Part shown: piece after piece, positions 43,153-51,430 of the stretch
Layout of the letters: the number at the start of each line of letters is the position of its first letter
Numbering within the stretch: the stretch's first letter is position 1
NCBI RefSeq assembly: GCF_017874425.1
Contig: NZ_JAGGLL010000019.1
Span: 38,999 to 102,998, forward strand
DNA length: 64,000 nt
From: Clostridium punense
Lineage (GTDB): Bacteria > Bacillota > Clostridia > Clostridiales > Clostridiaceae
Reading direction: 5' to 3'
Notes under the pieces: generated by a model
Databases searched by the model: none
Told to the model about the DNA's origin: nothing
What the model saw: only the letters and a program-made list of their open reading frames with translations
Translations under genes and position numbers: made by a program

Positions 43153-43386
43153 TTACTTCTGAATTCCTAGTAAATCCTCTACTCTATCATTCATATAAAC
43201 ATAAGAATCAAAGACTCCTTGATTATAAAACTCAGGTCCAAGTTTTTCTATAATAAAATCTACCAGTAATCCTGCTGCTAAATCTCCTAATTCTTCTTCT
43301 CTTTCATTATCAAAATAACGTTGTATCTCTGAAATCATATCCGCTCTTTTTTCTTTAGTTATATTAATTTTATTACTTTTCTTCAT
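43153..43386 (-). CDS. DUF2164 protein
   Basis: A 77-residue helical protein. I-Q-R-Y-F-D-N-E-R-E-E-E-L-G-D-L-A-A-G-L followed by LLVDFIIEKLGPEFYNQGVF and YVYMNDRVEDLL fits the DUF2164 family, which resembles a small DNA- or protein-binding helical bundle. Function unknown. Its ATG lies 14 bases inside the upstream reductase gene, so translation is coupled. Confidence 0.82.
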   Translation of the reverse strand: MKKSNKINITKEKRADMISEIQRYFDNEREEELGDLAAGLLVDFIIEKLGPEFYNQGVFDSYVYMNDRVEDLLGIQK

Positions 43387-44056
43387 TCTTAACTTCTAAC
43401 CCCGCTCTTTCTAATACTTCCTTTTTAAAATTATCAATTCCTATTCTGTCAACGAAAAATCCTAATTTTTCACCATCTTCGGCCTTTTCTTTGTAATAGT
43501 CAAATATGGTGTCTACTAACTTTTCTGCATTCTTTTCGTCTAAATCTACAGCTACAACATCTGCAAGCCTTGGATTATAACCAGCTGACCCTCCAACGGT
43601 AACCATAATTCCTGTTTTGTCAGCTATGACTCCTACATCTTTACTATATACACTTCCACAAGCATTTCTACATCCTGCAACTCCGATTTTTGTTCTACAA
43701 GGCATTTCTGCCCAATGATATTTTCTAGATAATCTCATTCCCATTCCAATGGTGTTATGCTTAGCTCTTTTACAGAATCCCGCTGGGCACATTTCTACAT
43801 TTTTAACGGAGTTTTGTGTTTTTACTGCTGGCACCATGCCAAGTTCTTCCCATATTGCAGGAAGATCACTTTCCTCTAAGTTTGTAATTAGTATTCTTTG
43901 ACCTGAGGTTATTTTTAAAACCCCATTATATTTTCTTGCTACTTTAGCAATTTTCTCTAGGTTATCAGGGCTAATAAATCCTCCTGGTATATGTGGTGTA
44001 ATCCCAAATTTTCTTTTGCCATCTCTTATTTTTTGTAGATTTCCGTAGTGACTCAC
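43373..44056 (-). CDS. Small siroheme nitrite/sulfite reductase-like protein
   Basis: A 227-residue version of the nitrite/sulfite reductase fold. FGITPHIPGGFISPDNLEKI begins the ferredoxin-like half-domain, TSGQRILITNLEESDLP continues it, and the siroheme/4Fe-4S site is formed by EMCPAGFCKRAKHNT and VAGCRNACGSVYSKD. Full-length assimilatory enzymes are more than twice this size, so this belongs to the small single-repeat group found in anaerobes. No FAD/NADPH partner subunit is adjacent. GTG start with AAGGGATTTAAT upstream; overlaps the DUF2164 gene. Confidence 0.85.
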   Translation of the reverse strand: MSHYGNLQKIRDGKRKFGITPHIPGGFISPDNLEKIAKVARKYNGVLKITSGQRILITNLEESDLPAIWEELGMVPAVKTQNSVKNVEMCPAGFCKRAKHNTIGMGMRLSRKYHWAEMPCRTKIGVAGCRNACGSVYSKDVGVIADKTGIMVTVGGSAGYNPRLADVVAVDLDEKNAEKLVDTIFDYYKEKAEDGEKLGFFVDRIGIDNFKKEVLERAGLEVKNEEK

Positions 44057-44504
44057 ATTAAATCCCTTCCTTCTCCAATTCTTATTACTTTTTCACCTTC
44101 TGTATCATAGAGACTTTTTATTGTAACATCTAGTTACTTATTTTGTCCTCAATGATAGTATAATTATCTATGAAATAATTCTTTAAATCTGTGTTATATT
44201 TAGATTTTTCTTGTAATATTGTAAGATTATTTTACCATATCTATAAGCTCACTTAATAGCCTTATATGTATAATAAATGTCAGGTTCTAATGCATAAATG
44301 GATTCCTTATTATAACCTACGTATTAAAGGAAGCTTTCTTTATGTATTATGGACTAGAAATGTTTTTCCTAGATATATGTATTGAATTTTAAAAATATAA
44401 AAGCTAGAGTTCCCAACTTAATGGTAACTCTAGCTTCATACTCTAATAAAATTCTAGAAACCGCAAAAGAGATTTCTTGTAGTTTTGTAACTTTTTTGTG
44501 AGTT
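44057..44504. other. Intergenic region, no gene
   Basis: 448 bases that hold the upstream region of the siroheme reductase gene and, at 44401-44436, the terminator of the next minus-strand gene. No repeat or further structure recognised. Confidence 0.4.
44401..44436 (-). terminator. Intrinsic terminator
   Basis: AAGCTAGAGTT and AACTCTAGCTT form a perfect 11-bp stem with a 14-base loop; TTATATTTTT follows on the minus strand. Confidence 0.8.
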
Positions 44505-45083
44505 CTATGACACCCCTGTACCTATATTTTTTAATTCCCATTGTCCATTTTTATATAAAGCCTTGTAGGTTGGAATAACTGCTCCTAAATTACCATACCA
44601 AGAAGTGGTTTCAACTATTGCCTCATTTCCCTTAAATTCTCTTAAATCCAAATAAAGCAGTGTACCATTAATAGTTGCTGATATTTGATTATTTTTCTTT
44701 TCATTAATTATAAAAAATGTCTTATTGTCTTTAATATCCTCAAACCAGTATACCTTTGGCGATAACACCTCTAGCCCTTGTCGTACTTCTTCTTTGGACT
44801 TTTCACTAAGTCCCTTAAGAGTATCTTTTTTTATTGCAATGAAGTCATTCCCTCCATTTGCTATGTTAAATGCATCTTTCATCACAGCTATATACAATTT
44901 AACTCTCATTTCTTCTTCCTCAGGATTTTCAATGCAACTAAGTTTTTCACTTACTTCACTCTCTACTATAACCACACTAGCTTGAACAGCTTTATAGTCT
45001 TTATTTATGCTTTGTAAATATATTGATAGAAAAATTGTTAAAAGCATAACCCCAACTAACATCTTATTAATTGTTCTATTCAT
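44505..45083 (-). CDS. Signal-anchored extracytoplasmic protein of unknown function
   Basis: About 192 residues. ATG 45083 is preceded by AAGGAG eight bases upstream. Residues about 6-25 (NKMLVGVMLLTIFLSIYLQS) form a signal anchor. The rest is a soluble alpha+beta domain: RVKLYIAVMKDAFNIANGGN, LEVLSPKVYWFEDIKDN and WYGNLGAVIPTYKALYKNGQ. No family recognised; the ending YKALYKNGQWELKNI looks like a repeat-unit beta hairpin. Its own terminator lies 69 bases downstream. Confidence 0.7.
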   Translation of the reverse strand: MNRTINKMLVGVMLLTIFLSIYLQSINKDYKAVQASVVIVESEVSEKLSCIENPEEEEMRVKLYIAVMKDAFNIANGGNDFIAIKKDTLKGLSEKSKEEVRQGLEVLSPKVYWFEDIKDNKTFFIINEKKNNQISATINGTLLYLDLREFKGNEAIVETTSWYGNLGAVIPTYKALYKNGQWELKNIGTGVS

Positions 45084-45549
45084 TAACGTTACTCCTTCGC
45101 CTTTCATAGCTTTAGTTTGTATACAAACTTTTGCTGTAATTTTTCATAATATATTATTATTCATTTATCATAAATTTATAATTAATATGCAAGTTTATAA
45201 CACTAACTATATAATCTCATACATAAATAAATTTAATTCATTATCTTCTATAGTGTTTAAAGCTGTTTTAAAAAACTTTGTGCTAATACTTTGCCATCTA
45301 TATTTCTCTATACCTATAATCCTAAACACTTTAAGCTTAGCAGTTAAAATTTTTCAAAGATAAAATGAAAAAATTTATCTATTCAGTTACTATAACTAAT
45401 GTTAAATATGTTAAAATATATTTATAATTACTGAATCAAAGTTAAGACTCAGCTTATTTGGGTCATCTACCTTGGTTTCCCTAAGTCTTTAGGAGATATA
45501 TAATTAAAATATTCACTACAGAAACCTATAATTGAGAGGAGTTTTTGAA
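45084..45549. other. Divergent intergenic region with a 55-65 bp repeat
   Basis: 466 bases between a minus-strand and a plus-strand gene. It contains repeat copy c (45432-45494) close to the nitroreductase start and otherwise very AT-rich sequence. No convincing gene. Confidence 0.4.
45432..45494 (+). repeat. 55-65 bp inverted intergenic repeat, copy c
   Basis: TGAATCAAAGTTAAGACTCA at the left and CCTTGGTTTCCCTAAG at the right. It matches the minus-strand reading of copy d almost base for base over its first 30 bases. Confidence 0.7.
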
Positions 45550-46122
45550 ATGATTAAGGATCTTATTGTTAAAAACAGAACCTACAGAAGATTTTATGAA
45601 GATGTGAAAATTGATGAAAATACTTTAAAAGAGTTAGTGGATTTAGCTCGTTTATCCTCCTCTGGTGCTAACCTTCAGTCCTTAAAATATATCATATCTT
45701 GCACAGAGGAAAAAAATAATGCTATATTCCCTCATTTAAGATGGGCTGGTTACCTAAAGGATTGGAATGGACCTGAAGAGGGAGAGAGACCTACTGGTTA
45801 CATTGTAATGGTAGCAGATAAGGAGATTAGTAAAAACTACTTCTGGGATCATGGAATTGCTTGTCAAAGTATCCTTCTTGGAGCTACTGAGAAAGGCTTA
45901 GGTGGCTGTATGTTTGGTTCTATTGACAGGGAAAAGCTTGTTGAAGCACTGAACATTCCTGAAAGATATGAGTTACTTTTAGTAATTGCTCTTGGTAAGC
46001 CAAAGGAAGAAGTTGTTCTTGAAGATCTTAATGAAGCTAGAGACATTAAATATTATCGTGATGAAAATAAAGTTCACCATGTGCCAAAAAGAAAATTAGA
46101 GGAATTAATTTTAGATCTATAA
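45550..46122 (+). CDS. Nitroreductase-family protein
   Basis: About 190 residues of the FMN-dependent nitroreductase fold. KNRTYRRFYEDVKIDENTLK near the N-terminus carries the FMN-binding R-x-Y-R-R-F, LARLSSSGANLQSLKYIISC the second FMN site, and GATEKGLGGCMFGSIDREKL the G-L-G-x-x segment near residue 120. It is a homodimeric oxidoreductase using NAD(P)H, with unknown physiological acceptor. ATG 45550 has GAGAGGAG eight bases upstream. A terminator follows directly. Confidence 0.9.
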   Translation: MIKDLIVKNRTYRRFYEDVKIDENTLKELVDLARLSSSGANLQSLKYIISCTEEKNNAIFPHLRWAGYLKDWNGPEEGERPTGYIVMVADKEISKNYFWDHGIACQSILLGATEKGLGGCMFGSIDREKLVEALNIPERYELLLVIALGKPKEEVVLEDLNEARDIKYYRDENKVHHVPKRKLEELILDL

Positions 46123-46129
46123 TATTATA

Positions 46130-46159
46130 AAGGCATAAGCTATTTGTAGCTTATGCCTT
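46130..46159 (+). terminator. Intrinsic terminator after the nitroreductase
   Basis: AAGGCATAAGCTA and TAGCTTATGCCTT form a perfect 13-bp stem with a four-base loop, then GTATTTT. Confidence 0.85.
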
Positions 46160-46282
46160 GTATTTTAAATTCAGCTGTATCTGTTCCAATAATTAGGATA
46201 GATTTTACTAACTATTAGTCACTTTTGAATGTAAAATATGAATGTATAAATTTTATTAGAATACACTTCTTAATTATGTCTC

Positions 46283-46531
46283 TTAGTTTTTCTCTAGTTG
46301 AACTGTTATTCCTGACTTTTTAAATGCATCTATTATACTTTCTAAGTTAGTATTTGTTCCACTAATTAATGGACTTCTAAGGATTAAACATATGCCTCCT
46401 GGAGAAGTTAGTTCTAGTAACCCTAAAAGTTTAATGGTAAATCCAGGTGGCAAATTAATTTTAGCTATTTGTCCTTCCATATCTGGACATTCATGAGAAT
46501 TGTTGTTGCTTGACATATACTCCTCAAACAT
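46283..46531 (-). CDS. Small protein of unknown function
   Basis: About 82 residues, no membrane segment. ATG 46531 is preceded by GGAGGTGC with five bases to the start. The N-terminus (MFEEYMSSNNNSHECPDMEG) is hydrophilic; the core INLPPGFTIKLLGLLELTSP is hydrophobic, and the end IIDAFKKSGITVQLEKN may be a helix and strand. No family recognised. It lies convergent to the nitroreductase. Confidence 0.55.
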   Translation of the reverse strand: MFEEYMSSNNNSHECPDMEGQIAKINLPPGFTIKLLGLLELTSPGGICLILRSPLISGTNTNLESIIDAFKKSGITVQLEKN

Positions 46532-46867
46532 TTTAGCACCTCCATTTATATTGGGCAATTTAGTATTTTTTAAGTGAGCTTCTGTTAGTTTCTTTAGGCT
46601 TATTTGCCTTGCACCTATAACTCACTAGCGGAACCCTTATTGGCGTAATATATCCTATGCTAAACTCTTAGCAATTGTTCCCTTTTATACATATCAATGA
46701 AACTATAACTAAGCTTAAGGAAATACACGTTTTTTTCTTCAAAAATACTTTAATTTCGTTCCTAATAATTTTTGTTTTATGTAAATAAATGATAAAATTA
46801 CCATATAGGTGTTTAAATTACTAATCAATTACTTCTAGCTTTAATGAATTTTATAAGGGGGATTATC
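46532..46867. other. Upstream region of motAB
   Basis: 336 bases between a minus-strand gene and motA. Highly AT-rich near the 3' end. I could not find a convincing sigma-D (flagellar) promoter; no other feature recognised. Confidence 0.35.
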
Positions 46868-47658
46868 ATGTCTGGCTATTTAGGTTTGATTATTGGTCTT
46901 ATGTCATTGGTTTTAGGGTTTATGTTAGAAGGCGGTCATATATTAAGTTTATTGCAACCTACTGCAGCTTTAATAGTTTTTGGTGGAACAATTGGGGCCG
47001 TTATGGTATCTTTTCCCGGTGAAGAATTAAAAAAATTTATAAAATCAATTTCCATTGCCTTTCATGGAAAAAAAGAAACAATAAGGATTTGATAATTTTT
47101 TTTAAAAACATTGCTATAAAAACAAGAAAAAATGGTCTATTGAGTTTAGAAGAAGATATTGAAAAATCCGTAGATTTGGATCCTTTTATAACTAAGGGCT
47201 TAAGAATGGTAGTGGATGGGGTTGAGCCTGAAGTGTTAAAAAATGCCCTTGAGCTTCAGCTTGAAAATATGGTAGAAAGGCATAAAGCTAGTGCATCCAT
47301 GTTTGAAGCTGCTGGTGGATATGCTCCTACTATGGGGATTATTGGAACAGTTCTTGGCTTGGTTCACATTCTTGGTAGCTTGGATGGCGACCCTGGGCAA
47401 TTAGCTCCTAAAATTGCTACAGCCTTCATTGCAACACTTTACGGAGTAGCATCTGCTAATGTTCTCTGGTTACCCATAGGTAATAAATTGAAGGAATTAA
47501 ATAAGAAAGAAATCAATGAGAAATTATTAATCATTGAGGCAATTTCTCTTATACAGCACGGGACAAATCCTAATATTATTGAGGAACAACTTAAAGGTTT
47601 TCTTAGTAATAAAGAAATCCTTGAATATAATTCAACTTCTAATAATGGGGTGATTTAG
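46868..47658 (+). pseudogene. motA: Flagellar stator protein MotA, split by a -1 frameshift
   Basis: MotA is the H+/Na+-channel subunit of the flagellar stator. ATG 46868 has GGGGGATTATC upstream. The first frame encodes TM1-2 (YLGLIIGLMSLVLGFMLEGG; AALIVFGGTIGAVMVSFPGE) and stops at TGA 47090. The second frame carries the cytoplasmic loop (RKNGLLSLEEDIEKSVDLDP) and TM3-4 (GGYAPTMGIIGTVLGLVHIL; ATAFIATLYGVASANVLWLP). Both frames are open across 47023-47089, and a one-base deletion in the A7 run at 47068-47074 would join them as GKKRNNKDLIIFFKN. It could be a true mutation, phase variation, slippage or a sequencing error. Confidence 0.9.
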
Positions 47659-47660
47659 CA

Positions 47661-48434
47661 ATGAAAAAGTTTGAAGAAGAACACAACGGTAATCATGAAC
47701 GCTGGTTAATTACCTATTCAGATTTAATCACATTATTGCTAATCTTTTTTATCATCCTCTATTCCTTTAGTAAAATAGATCAACAAAAGTACACTGCTCT
47801 TACTAATGCGCTTGGTTCTGTAATGGGTACCGGTACAGGAAAATTAATTGGTGAAGGTGGTGGCGGTGATGGTGTTATACCGCTCCCTGTACCTGGAAAT
47901 AATGATGACAGCTCCTCCGCTGAGGTAAACTCTGGAGAAAATACTAATTCCACTGAAAAAGATAAGCTCGAAGAATTAAAGGGACAAGTGGATAAATATC
48001 TGAATGAAAATGGCTTAAACTCAAATGTGAATACTATGATTGAAGACCGTGGCCTAATTATTAGGGTGGATAACACTATTATATTTGACTCTGGTAAGGC
48101 TGATATAAAGGATATCTATAAATCTAAATTAATCCAAGTTGGAAAAATGCTAAACTCTATAGAAAACTATATTCGTATTGAAGGTCATACAGATAACGTT
48201 CCAATAAAAAATTCACATTTTGAATCTAACTGGCAATTATCTGTAATTAGAGCTACCAATGTTACAGAAATGTTAATCAATGAAGCTAATATTAATCCTA
48301 AAAGGTTATCTGCAGTAGGCTATGGAGAATATAGGCCCATTTCTGATAATACTACCACAGATGGTAGATCAAAAAATAGAAGAGTAGATATAGTAATAAT
48401 GGATACAAAATTCAATAAAATTGAAGGAAATTAA
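47661..48434 (+). CDS. motB: Flagellar stator protein MotB
   Basis: A 257-residue stator subunit anchoring MotA to peptidoglycan. ERWLITYSDLITLLLIFFII is the single TM with the proton-binding Asp21. Residues about 60-110 are a Gly/Ser-rich flexible linker, and from about 125 an OmpA-like domain follows: GHTDNVPIKNSHFESNWQLS and RLSAVGYGEYRPISDN bind peptidoglycan, and RRVDIVIM is the last strand. ATG follows motA by two bases, with GGGGTG upstream, so the pair is one operon. Confidence 0.93.
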   Translation: MKKFEEEHNGNHERWLITYSDLITLLLIFFIILYSFSKIDQQKYTALTNALGSVMGTGTGKLIGEGGGGDGVIPLPVPGNNDDSSSAEVNSGENTNSTEKDKLEELKGQVDKYLNENGLNSNVNTMIEDRGLIIRVDNTIIFDSGKADIKDIYKSKLIQVGKMLNSIENYIRIEGHTDNVPIKNSHFESNWQLSVIRATNVTEMLINEANINPKRLSAVGYGEYRPISDNTTTDGRSKNRRVDIVIMDTKFNKIEGN

Positions 48435-48471
48435 AGGCTTCTAGGATGAGAGTTTACCTGATTCATACCCA

Positions 48472-48532
48472 AAAACATTAATGGAATCAAAGTAAAAACA
48501 CTGAAATAAGCTTAAGTTTTAACTTTGATTCC
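48472..48532. repeat. 55-65 bp inverted intergenic repeat, copy d (also acts as hairpin)
   Basis: GGAATCAAAGT-AAAAAC at 48483 pairs with GTTTTAACTTTGATTCC ending at 48532, a 16-bp stem with one bulge, making this the most symmetrical copy. Lying between convergent motB and cobW-like genes, it may also serve as a bidirectional terminator. Confidence 0.75.
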
Positions 48533-48595
48533 CCAATTATAAAGACCATGTCTATTTGAAACAAGTTAGGCTTTAACAGTTCTTTTAGAAAAAAT

Positions 48596-49531
48596 TTAGT
48601 TTTTAAGTTCCATTTTCTTTCCTATAATTTCTTCCCAAGTATCAAAAATAGGCTTAATAACCTTTGGTCCAACCTTTGAAATAAATACTAATTGAGAAAC
48701 CTCTTTTTCCTCACAAGGCTTAAAATCAATGTTTTTTCCTACTACATCTACTTGATTCCATCCATCCTCTAGCTTAAAGAACCCTTTTATTCTATAGCAA
48801 TCCCCTTTTATAACATCTAAAAAGGCTGAAAGTTTTTCTTTTTCCACAACTCCATCAAAATTCATAAATAAACTCTTAGGTTTAGTTTCTGGTGAATTTG
48901 TAGTTTCTTCTCCTTCTACCCATTTATTTTCTAAAAGATTTTTCTCTAAGAATTCAAATTCAATTTCCCCCTGAGAACAAATTTGAATATCACATTTAGG
49001 ATTTATACTTCTTACATCCTCAATGACATTCTTAAGATGATTTTCATCTATTAAATCTACCTTATTTATTATAGCCATATGGCAATGCTTTAGCTGACGG
49101 TTAACAGTTTCTAAGTCTCCTAATTGTTCTAAGAAGTTTGCTCCATCTATAAGACAGATTACACCCTTGAAATCATAAACATCACCAACTAAAACTTCTA
49201 CCCCACCTAAAATTTCCTCAACATTAGAAGGGTCTGCAAGTCCTGAACTTTCCACAAATAAATATTTCAAATCCATCTTTGACATTTCCGCCATAGCTTG
49301 AGCGAAAGACAATTGAAGACAGGAACAAAAGATAGAACCCTTATTAATCTCTATCATCTCTATATTATCTCTTTTAAGAATAGTTCCATCTATGCCAAGC
49401 TTACCAAACTCATTTTGAATAACTCCTACCTTTTCCTTTTGCAGCTTATCTAAGATTTTCAAAAGTACTGTGGTTTTTCCTGAACCTAAAAATCCTGTAA
49501 GTAAGTAAAGATTGATCTTTTCTTTAGTCAT
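48596..49531 (-). CDS. CobW/COG0523-family G3E GTPase (metallochaperone)
   Basis: A 311-residue GTPase. LLTGFLGSGKTTVLLKIL is the P-loop (residues 11-28), KLGIDG and KGSIFCSCLQLSFAQ carry switch I and the metal-binding cysteines (C-S-C here in place of the usual C-x-C-C), VESSGLADPSNVEEI is Walker B, and INKVDLI gives NKxD. The C-terminal CobW_C domain follows. These proteins hand Zn2+, Co2+ or other metals to client enzymes. It lies about 100 bases after the thioredoxin-like gene, possibly part of the metal-response cluster at 49634-51783. Confidence 0.88.
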   Translation of the reverse strand: MTKEKINLYLLTGFLGSGKTTVLLKILDKLQKEKVGVIQNEFGKLGIDGTILKRDNIEMIEINKGSIFCSCLQLSFAQAMAEMSKMDLKYLFVESSGLADPSNVEEILGGVEVLVGDVYDFKGVICLIDGANFLEQLGDLETVNRQLKHCHMAIINKVDLIDENHLKNVIEDVRSINPKCDIQICSQGEIEFEFLEKNLLENKWVEGEETTNSPETKPKSLFMNFDGVVEKEKLSAFLDVIKGDCYRIKGFFKLEDGWNQVDVVGKNIDFKPCEEKEVSQLVFISKVGPKVIKPIFDTWEEIIGKKMELKN

Positions 49532-49562
49532 TTTTTATCTCCCCTTTAAATTAAAAATACTA

Positions 49563-49622
49563 TATAAGAAACCAAAATTATGGTTTAACTTATGTATAAA
49601 CCTCTCTTGGTTCCCTTAAAGC
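49563..49622. repeat. 55-65 bp inverted intergenic repeat, copy e
   Basis: Begins GAAACCAAAATTATGGTTTA and ends CTTGGTTCCCTTAAAGC. It sits in the leader of the CobW-like gene; AAACCATAATTTTGGTTT forms a local hairpin. Confidence 0.6.
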
Positions 49623-49633
49623 TTAAATTCATG

Positions 49634-49864
49634 TTATTTTAAAATTTTCTTTATTTCCTCTGTAGAAAGTACTCTTCCCACAGACTTAATTTTTCCATCT
49701 ACCATGAAGCCAGGAGTACTCATAACTCCATAGGAAAGTATAGTTTTTAAATCTTCAACTTTCTCTATAGTAGCTTCAATCCCTAGCTCTTCAATAGCCT
49801 TTTTTGTATTTTTTTCCACCTTATCACATTTATCGCAGCCATAACCTAAAATTTTAATTTCCAT
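49634..49864 (-). CDS. Redox-active thioredoxin-fold protein
   Basis: A 76-residue mini-thioredoxin of the MTH895/TM0996 type. Cys10 and Cys13 in ILGYGCDKCDKVEKN form the C-x-x-C site, and GVMSTPGFMVDGKIKSVG carries the cis-proline. These proteins are frequently encoded beside ArsP-type permeases and ArsR regulators, as here, and may reduce or pass thiol-reactive metalloids. ATG start with GGGGGGAATAAAA upstream. Confidence 0.88.
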   Translation of the reverse strand: MEIKILGYGCDKCDKVEKNTKKAIEELGIEATIEKVEDLKTILSYGVMSTPGFMVDGKIKSVGRVLSTEEIKKILK

Positions 49865-50057
49865 TTTTATTCCCCCCTGAATTTAAACTTGATTTATATT
49901 AGAGACTTTATTTCATAAACTTTAATTAAGGTATCAATTAGCTTTTTGCTGTAATAATTTTGTGAGCAATTTTATCATGTTATCAAAAGAATCTACCTAA
50001 ATTGAACAATTGCCTAACAAGAACTAATAACCTTGAAGCCACCAAAATAAAAACCAA

Positions 50058-51080
50058 TTATATAAATAAATAAGATAATGCATTAAAAACGTAGCCTATT
50101 ATTAAAATTCCTGTAGTTACTATAAAAACAAACAAACCTAGCAGCTTCTTTTTAACAACTTTACTTAACATTATAATTGATGGAAGCGAAAGAGCTGTAA
50201 CTGCCATCATAAAGGATAAAACAGTTCCAACACCAACGCCTTTTCCAAAAAGTGCTTCTGCAATAGGTAAAGTTCCAAAAATGTCTCCATACATAGGTAC
50301 TCCTATAATTGTTGCAAGTACCACAGCAAAAGGATTGTTTACACCAATAATTTTCTCCACAAGTTCCTGAGGAATCCAGTTGTGAATAGCAGCACCAATA
50401 CCCACACCCACAAGAATATATACCCACACTCTGTGGACTATTTCTATAACCTGACTTTTGCAGTAGGCTATTCTATCTTTTCTAGTAGTTTCTATAACTT
50501 CCCCTTCCACATTAGGGATTGCAAACACATAGTCCTCTACATATTCCTTCATATTTAACTTATCAATAATAGTACCACCAACTATAGCAAGAATTAGCCC
50601 CACCACTACATAAGCTATAGCTATTTTAGCTCCAAAGAAGGACATTAAAACTAGTAATGAAGCTAGATCCACTAAAGGTGAGGATATAAGAAAAGAAAAG
50701 GTTACTCCAAGGGGTAGTCCAGCTGAAGTAAAACCTATAAATATAGGAATACTAGAACAACTACAGAATGGAGTTATAGTTCCAAGTAAAGCGCCTATAA
50801 CATTTCCCTTTATCCCTTTAAAATTGCCAAGAATTTTCTTCGTTCTCTCTGGTGGAAAATAACTTTGAATATAGGATATTAAAAATATTAATACGGATAA
50901 CAGTATAAATATTTTAATACTATCATAAATAAAAAAGTGTATACTACCACCTAATCTATCCTCTATTGAAAGCCTAAAGACTTTCTCAACCAGTAGCTTT
51001 ACTAAATCCCAAAGCCATGTCATTTTTAGCAGCATATTATTAAGTCCATTAAATATACCTTCAATAATACTCACTAACAT
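50058..51080 (-). CDS. Permease of the DUF318/ArsP family
   Basis: A 340-residue membrane protein with about eight hydrophobic segments. TPFCSCSSIPIFIGFTSAGL near residue 115 is the C-x-C-S-S-I-P signature of the permease family PF03773, and VGVGIGAAIHNWIPQELV and GVPMYGDIFGTLPIAEALF belong to the repeated second half. Close relatives export organoarsenicals (ArsP) or other thiol-reactive compounds. The start is ATG 51080 or, with better ribosome spacing to GGGGTGG, GTG 51074. It lies downstream of arsR with MITE R5 in between. Confidence 0.87.
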   Translation of the reverse strand: MLVSIIEGIFNGLNNMLLKMTWLWDLVKLLVEKVFRLSIEDRLGGSIHFFIYDSIKIFILLSVLIFLISYIQSYFPPERTKKILGNFKGIKGNVIGALLGTITPFCSCSSIPIFIGFTSAGLPLGVTFSFLISSPLVDLASLLVLMSFFGAKIAIAYVVVGLILAIVGGTIIDKLNMKEYVEDYVFAIPNVEGEVIETTRKDRIAYCKSQVIEIVHRVWVYILVGVGIGAAIHNWIPQELVEKIIGVNNPFAVVLATIIGVPMYGDIFGTLPIAEALFGKGVGVGTVLSFMMAVTALSLPSIIMLSKVVKKKLLGLFVFIVTTGILIIGYVFNALSYLFI

Positions 51081-51253
51081 CCACCCCTTATAAAAGTTTT
51101 TATAATAACTATAAGCTAATAAACAACTAAACTTTTCTTGATTTTAGTGTTTAGCTTACTTACCTAAAAAAACTTATAATAACTAAAATCTACAATTAAG
51201 CAAATTGAATCTCCATCCACTTACCTCTTGATAGTTTTATATGTTTTTTAATA

Positions 51254-51430
51254 AGGCATCTGAAAATAAATAACAAGTCCAAGATGTGAAGGATATTTTG
51301 TGTTCACAAGCAAGCTTGTGCAGACAAGGAAACAGGTTCCGCAGATAGTGGGGCTATCTAAGGGTTCTGTTGACACAGTATAGCACAAAATAGACGAGCA
51401 GATTGACTTATTTATTTTTTGAAGATGCCT
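51254..51430 (+). mobile_element. Palindromic MITE-like element R5 (177 bp)
   Basis: Terminal inverted repeats AGGCATCTGAAAATAAATAA and TTATTTTTTGAAGATGCCT; inner arms GGATATTTTGTGTT/CACAAAATAGAC; core AACAGGTTCCGCAGATAG with CTATCTAAGGGTTCTGTT. The whole element can fold into one long imperfect hairpin and has no coding capacity. Its right end contains the last codons and stop of arsR, and it separates arsR from the permease gene. Confidence 0.85.

Noticed and set aside
45007..45363. Plus-strand open frame of about 118 codons
   Set aside because: It overlaps the start of the minus-strand gene at 44505-45083 antisense, has no ribosome site, and its content is low-complexity Ile/Phe/Asn from AT-rich DNA.
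47068..47092. Firm claim of programmed -1 frameshifting in motA
   Set aside because: An A-AAA-AAA heptamer is present, but no downstream pseudoknot or upstream SD-like stimulator was recognised, and a simple indel is equally likely; kept as a hypothesis only.
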